NCBI RefSeq assembly: GCF_900114035.1
Contig: NZ_FORP01000013.1
Span: forward strand, 142,964-206,963
Source: Amycolatopsis sacchari
GTDB lineage: Bacteria; Actinomycetota; Actinomycetes; Mycobacteriales; Pseudonocardiaceae
DNA: 64,000 nt
Reading direction: 5' to 3'
The notes under the pieces were generated by a model that was not told the origin of the DNA, did no database searches, and saw nothing but the letters and a program-made list of their open reading frames with translations. The position numbers were made by a program, and so were the translations under genes. Positions 60,894 through 64,000 of the stretch are shown one piece after another. Numbering within the stretch: position 1 is the first letter of the stretch; every line of letters begins with the position of its first letter.

Positions 60894-60922
60894 ACGCTAC
60901 GTCCACCTGCGGGGGCCGTCAA
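60894..60922 (-). promoter_or_regulatory. Promoter of CocE/ABC operon (TTGACG-17-TAGCGT)
   Basis: On the minus strand TTGACG (60922-60917) and TAGCGT (60899-60894) are 17 bases apart, the same -10 and spacing as at 13933-13961. It gives a leader of roughly 90 bases before the CocE start. Confidence 0.6.
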
Positions 60923-61366
60923 GGCTCAGTTCCGTCTCACGACGGATACGCGACGCGACTGCTGTCATCAACGTGGCGGACAGTCGCTGTTCGGTAGATA
61001 CTGAATGCAAATTGCATCTCGCGGGACAGAAATAGGCTCCGGCACGTACCGCCGAGAGCCTTGGCGGTCGGCGCGGGCGTCGAACAGGCTGTACGCGTGG
61101 ACGGGGCCGGTCCAGAAAAGCCGGTAGCAGGGAAGGCGCTGATTCCCTTTTCCGTCCAATCAGGACATCCCGCAGAGCGGTTGAAGGGTTCTTTGAGGTC
61201 GTCCCGCCACCGAGGGCGACCGGAAGAACGTGGTCGTACTGGAGGCCGAAGGTCGCACCGCATTGTGCACAACGGCCCCCGGTCGCCCTCGTAGACCGCC
61301 CGTCGATGCTCGCGGGGAATCGGACCGGCGGGTGTTCCCGGTGAAGGGCCACCCCTGCTCCGGTTC
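60923..61366. other. Intergenic region around the HNH remnant
   Basis: Apart from the HNH fragment (61160-61320) and the promoter ending at 60922, no intact gene is visible. Base composition is patchier and more AT-rich around 60980-61030, unlike its neighbours. Confidence 0.45.
61160..61320 (-). pseudogene. HNH endonuclease remnant
   Basis: In three successive minus-strand frames the pieces IPREHRRAVYEGDRG, GRCAQCGATFGLQYDHVLPV (then ALGGGTTSKN) and NLQPLCGMS spell the zinc-finger CxxC and DHxxP/ALGG/NLQPLC core of an HNH nuclease, ending at 61160. At least two frameshifts separate them and the second CxxC is missing. This looks like a decayed fragment, possibly from a mobile element. Confidence 0.55.
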
Positions 61367-61585
61367 TCAAAAGCGTGCCATCGAGCTTGAATAGAAGGCC
61401 GCGTTGGGGTCGTGACCCAATTGCCCGCTCGCGCTGGTGGCCCGCGGTTTCGCGGAAGGAGGCGTGAGCGGCGGCTGGATCATCCTGATCAGCGATATGA
61501 CGGCCAGTACCGCGAACCCGAAGGTGCCGAGATCTAATTCGTTGGCCGGTGACTGGCCGAGTCCGGACAATCCCCGACCTGTCAA
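61367..61585 (-). CDS. Small single-pass membrane protein, possible
   Basis: 72 residues from a TTG at 61585 that overlaps the PASTA gene stop (TTGA), suggesting coupling. One hydrophobic segment (LGTFGFAVLAVISLIRMI, about residues 19-36) is followed by a Pro/Ser-rich tail. No family recognised. The unusual start codon and small size make the call tentative. Support comes from the overlap with the PASTA gene and the membrane-like segment. Confidence 0.4.
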   Translation of the reverse strand: MTGRGLSGLGQSPANELDLGTFGFAVLAVISLIRMIQPPLTPPSAKPRATSASGQLGHDPNAAFYSSSMARF

Positions 61586-62139
61586 GCCGAGAAGTGGACG
61601 CGCACGGCGGTCCCCTTGGGACTCATCGTGCCGGCGCTCGGGTCCTGGTTGTCGACCTTCGCCGCGGGGTCGGGGGAACTGGTGGGGTCGCGCTCCAGCT
61701 TGAGGGCGGTCAGGCCGAGCGTCGCCGTGGCGGTGGCCTCCGTCATCCCCTCCAGGTCGGGCACCAGCTCCGTGCCGATCGCGGCGCTCAGCAGGTCCTG
61801 GCGTGCCTGGTCCGAGGAATTGGCCGAGAAATAAAAGGAAACAGCCGAGCCCACGCTCGCCGTGAGACCGCCGACCAACGTGCTTCTCAGTGCGGTGTCA
61901 TCGACGGCGAAAGCGAACGCTGCGAACAGAACGAGGCCGAGCACGAGGCTGACCGCGATCCAGCTGCGCACCACGCTGCCACCCGCGTCCGACCGGGGTG
62001 CCTTGGCCCGGGCCAGGATCACGATCAGTCCGGCCAGCAGCACGGCAACCGCGATGATCAGCGCGACGAGCAGCGTCTGGCTCCACGGCAAGGTGGCCGC
62101 CGCGCTCGGAACCGGCGCCGGCACGGGAACCGCTGGCAT
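61582..62139 (-). CDS. Membrane protein with C-terminal PASTA domain
   Basis: 185 residues from the ATG at 62139, preceded by GAGGGGG; a GTG at 62163 is an alternative. Two transmembrane helices (LLVALIIAVAVLLAGLIVIL and IAVSLVLGLVLFAAFAFAV) are followed by a short segment and one PASTA-type repeat (LVPDLEGMTEATATATLGLT to GTAVRVHFSA). PASTA domains bind cell-wall fragments in Ser/Thr kinases and penicillin-binding proteins; here no kinase or transpeptidase domain is attached. Its role is unknown. Confidence 0.7.
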   Translation of the reverse strand: MPAVPVPAPVPSAAATLPWSQTLLVALIIAVAVLLAGLIVILARAKAPRSDAGGSVVRSWIAVSLVLGLVLFAAFAFAVDDTALRSTLVGGLTASVGSAVSFYFSANSSDQARQDLLSAAIGTELVPDLEGMTEATATATLGLTALKLERDPTSSPDPAAKVDNQDPSAGTMSPKGTAVRVHFSA

Positions 62140-62231
62140 GTGCCCCCTCCATGCTCGACGCACGAGAGCCGCCGCGGGAATCGCCCCCGAGTGTCCACCT
62201 CGCCCGGCCTGATCGGAAGTCGCTGGTTCGC

Positions 62232-62948
62232 TCAGCGGACCCCGAGGTTGCGGGTGACCTCGGCGGCGGCCCGCACGAGGAGGTCGGGCAGCTGCTTGGG
62301 GACCGTGCGGCTGATCACCAGCGCGCTGATCGAGGCGATGCCCTGCTGGCGGGGAAGCACGACGGGTGCCGCGACGCAGCAGATCCCGGGCACGGCCTCC
62401 TGGTGGTCGACGGCGATCGTCGCCTCGTGGCGCAGTCCATCACGGATGCGCCGCCATTCGGCTTGCGAGTACCCGTCCGGCGGGTCCGCGCCGGGCTGCG
62501 CCGCCAGGAGTACGCGGCCGGCCGCGGTCCGGCTGGCCAGATCGCTGTCGGCCCGCATCTGCGGGAGCTCACCGAGAGCGCCGCGCGTCGCCGCCACGAT
62601 CCGCACCCGGTCGCCGTGCAGCACGGTCACCGCCACCGCCGTGGCCGACAGCGACGCCAGTGTCCGCACCGGCCCGACCGCCGCTTCCCGCAGCTGCGGG
62701 TGCGGCTGCCAGGCTTGGCCGAGCCGTGCGAGGACCTTGCCGACGAAGTACCGCTGCCCGTGACGCTGCACCGCGCCGATTCCCACGAGTTGTTCGAGCA
62801 GCCGGTAGGCGGTGGCCTTCGGCAGCCCGCCCGCACGCGCGACCTCGCTCAACCCGGCGCCGCCGCGCTCGGCCGCCAGCACGTCCAGTACCTGGAACGC
62901 CCCTTCGAGTACGCCACGCCCCGGGGTTCTCTCCGCGCTGTCGCCCAT
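62232..62948 (-). CDS. IclR-family transcriptional regulator
   Basis: 238 residues. The N-terminal winged helix (LEGAFQVLDVLAAERGGAGL, SEVARAGGLPKATAYRLLEQ) and the C-terminal effector domain (GRVLLAAQPGADPP, HQEAVPGICCVAAPVVLP, ASISALVISRTVPK) are characteristic. IclR proteins control catabolic operons in response to small acids. No obvious catabolic target adjoins, and the nearest genes encode PASTA and M15-like proteins. Confidence 0.88.
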   Translation of the reverse strand: MGDSAERTPGRGVLEGAFQVLDVLAAERGGAGLSEVARAGGLPKATAYRLLEQLVGIGAVQRHGQRYFVGKVLARLGQAWQPHPQLREAAVGPVRTLASLSATAVAVTVLHGDRVRIVAATRGALGELPQMRADSDLASRTAAGRVLLAAQPGADPPDGYSQAEWRRIRDGLRHEATIAVDHQEAVPGICCVAAPVVLPRQQGIASISALVISRTVPKQLPDLLVRAAAEVTRNLGVR

Positions 62949-63082
62949 TCCGCCACCCCAACCGTGTCCTCGCAGGTCGAGATGGAACTCGCGGGCCTTC
63001 GAACCGGCGTTACCGGATTCCCGCGCGGTCAGCCGTTCGGCAGAGCGGCATCACCTGAACGGGGCAAAGCGCCTGAACCACC

Positions 63083-63859
63083 CTATTCGGTGCCGGTCTT
63101 TCCGATCTGCATGTGCAGATGGTTGCGGTGCGCCTCACGCCCGTTGGGCCGGCCTGGTGACGACGTCGGGTGGTCCGGGTTCATCACGAAGCTGTGCTCG
63201 CCGATCGACGAGCCACCGGGATCGTCGGGACCGTCCGACCTGTCCTGCCACTCGCTGGTGATGAACGCGTAGACGTCACGGAAAAAACCGGCCGCGAACT
63301 GGTCGGCTGCCGGGTCGTCCAGCCGGTACTGGACATTTTCGCCGGTACCGGCCGGCCAGTCGCCACCCGGGGTGAAGGTGGTGTCGGCGGTGCCCCAGTC
63401 GTCCCGCACGGTGAGGCCGAACTCTCCGGCGTCGGCGGTGCTGCCGCGCACGCCGGCGAAGTCGACCGCCCGGCCCTGGCCGTGGCAGTCGACGCGCGGA
63501 TTGCCCTCCGCGTCGGTGCCGCCGCCGCTGATGCCCAGGTGGTAGAGCTCGGTCACGCCGTAGTTGTCGCTCAGCCACTGGCACAAGCGGATCAGGGCGA
63601 GCGCGTTGCGCGGGTCGAGCCGGTCGGGCGCGGAACCCCCGCTCGGCGTGCCCGAGGTCAAGGTGCCGCTGGGGAGGTAGCGGATCACCACTCCGGCCAC
63701 GTTGCCGTTCGACTTCTGCGCGAGCACCGGATCCCAGCCGTCGAGGCTGACCTGGTCAGCCGTCGCCGCGCCCTCGAGCAGGATCACGCCGTCGGTCTGC
63801 AGCTGGAGGACCTCCTCGAAAGCCTCGTCCTTGCTCAGGCTGCGCGCCGCTCCGCTCAT
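63083..63859 (-). CDS. M15/DD-carboxypeptidase-like (LAS-fold) protein, putative
   Basis: 258 residues from the ATG at 63859, after AGGAGG (a GTG three bases earlier is possible). It contains VDCHGQGRAVDFAGV, fitting the HxxGxAxD zinc motif of LAS/M15 peptidases, and a C-terminal HRNHLHMQIG with the second His motif (HxH). LYHLGISGGG and FSVTSTRSS-like residues are absent from simple models, so the family call is by motif only. No signal peptide is visible, which is odd for a cell-wall peptidase. Confidence 0.5.
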   Translation of the reverse strand: MSGAARSLSKDEAFEEVLQLQTDGVILLEGAATADQVSLDGWDPVLAQKSNGNVAGVVIRYLPSGTLTSGTPSGGSAPDRLDPRNALALIRLCQWLSDNYGVTELYHLGISGGGTDAEGNPRVDCHGQGRAVDFAGVRGSTADAGEFGLTVRDDWGTADTTFTPGGDWPAGTGENVQYRLDDPAADQFAAGFFRDVYAFITSEWQDRSDGPDDPGGSSIGEHSFVMNPDHPTSSPGRPNGREAHRNHLHMQIGKTGTE

Positions 63860-63905
63860 CACGTCCTCCTCGGACTTCCGGGCAAACCGCTCCGAGCCAT
63901 CAGTG

Positions 63906-64000
63906 CTAGCTGTATGAGGCGTTGACGTTGGTGACGCCGGTGTGGAGCCGGGAGGCTGGCGGCTGGTTTCCGGCGGCGGTGTGTGGTCGATGGTAGTTGT
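63906..64000 (-). mobile_element. 3' end of an IS481-family transposase (partial)
   Basis: The minus-strand frame running in from the window edge reads NYHRPHTAAGNQPPASRL followed by TGVTNVNASYS and a stop at 63906. The YNYHRPH...G..PP.SR C-terminus is characteristic of rve/DDE integrase-type transposases of the IS481 family. Only the last ~30 codons are in the window. It marks a likely insertion-element edge next to this accessory region. Confidence 0.75.

Noticed and set aside
58802..60922. CocE start at the farthest in-frame TTG (60922)
   Set aside because: That TTG is the first part of a -35 box with a -10 exactly 17 bases on; the TTG at 60796 has a strong ribosome-binding site.
1..64000. 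tRNA, rRNA or riboswitch genes
   Set aside because: No cloverleaf, rRNA-like or recognised riboswitch core was found by reading the intergenic regions; small RNAs cannot be excluded.

Overview
The window is high-GC DNA with very dense, overlapping gene packing, strong G/C preference at third codon positions, frequent GTG starts, ATGA/GTGA overlaps and many one-component regulators. This points to an actinobacterium, most likely a Pseudonocardiales (Amycolatopsis-like) chromosome; that assignment is inferred from composition and protein style, not from a marker gene. No rRNA, tRNA or CRISPR array was seen. The region reads as accessory, catabolic DNA: small transporter and enzyme operons, each next to its own regulator.

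Regions: (1) 1-6.6 kb: a truncated PucR regulator divergent from a histidinol-dehydrogenase-like enzyme, an APC permease, a ThuA-like protein and a ThDP enzyme, together an unassigned catabolic operon. (2) 7-13.9 kb: aspartase and two GMC oxidoreductases on the minus strand, a LacI regulator and a divergent GH3 hydrolase, linked by two near-identical LacI-type sites. (3) 14-19.3 kb: amidohydrolases, an alpha/beta hydrolase and a FAH-fold enzyme, with a divergent FadR-type GntR regulator whose intergenic region holds 10-bp-phased ACCAAT/ATTGGT half-sites. (4) 19.4-24.4 kb: a YdeP-type molybdopterin oxidoreductase coupled to cytochrome bd (cydA, cydB). (5) 24.4-31.7 kb: a PAS histidine kinase, two large ATPase-LuxR (LAL) regulators and a TetR. 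(6) 31.7-41.3 kb: an SRPBCC protein and an unknown protein, an MBL hydrolase divergent from LysR, then a plus-strand aromatic-type operon (FAH, flavin monooxygenase, ACMSD-like amidohydrolase, extradiol dioxygenase, second FAH, MFS). (7) 41.3-45.2 kb: a phosphotransferase-like protein, a decayed stretch with a methyltransferase stump, an orphan LuxR regulator with a degenerate receiver, and a LacI regulator.

(8) 45.5-51.2 kb is the most unusual part: SDR, KAS III, a GT4 glycosyltransferase fused to a condensation/PapA-like acyltransferase, and a DHA2 exporter, mostly with overlapping starts. It looks like a small pathway making and exporting an acylated glycoside or glycolipid. (9) 51.2-60.8 kb, minus strand: a CocE/NonD hydrolase, a decayed acyl-CoA ligase, a peptide/nickel-type ABC transporter (binding lipoprotein, permease, fused permease-ATPase, ATPase) and a fumarase/adenylosuccinate-lyase-superfamily enzyme. 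A palindrome in front of it matches one in front of the LacI gene at 44.2-45.2 kb. (10) 61-64 kb: an HNH remnant, a PASTA membrane protein with a coupled tiny protein, IclR, an M15-like protein and the 3' end of an IS481-type transposase.

Operator assignments rest on sequence resemblance and position only. Enzyme substrates in regions 1, 3, 6 and 8 are not determinable from sequence alone.
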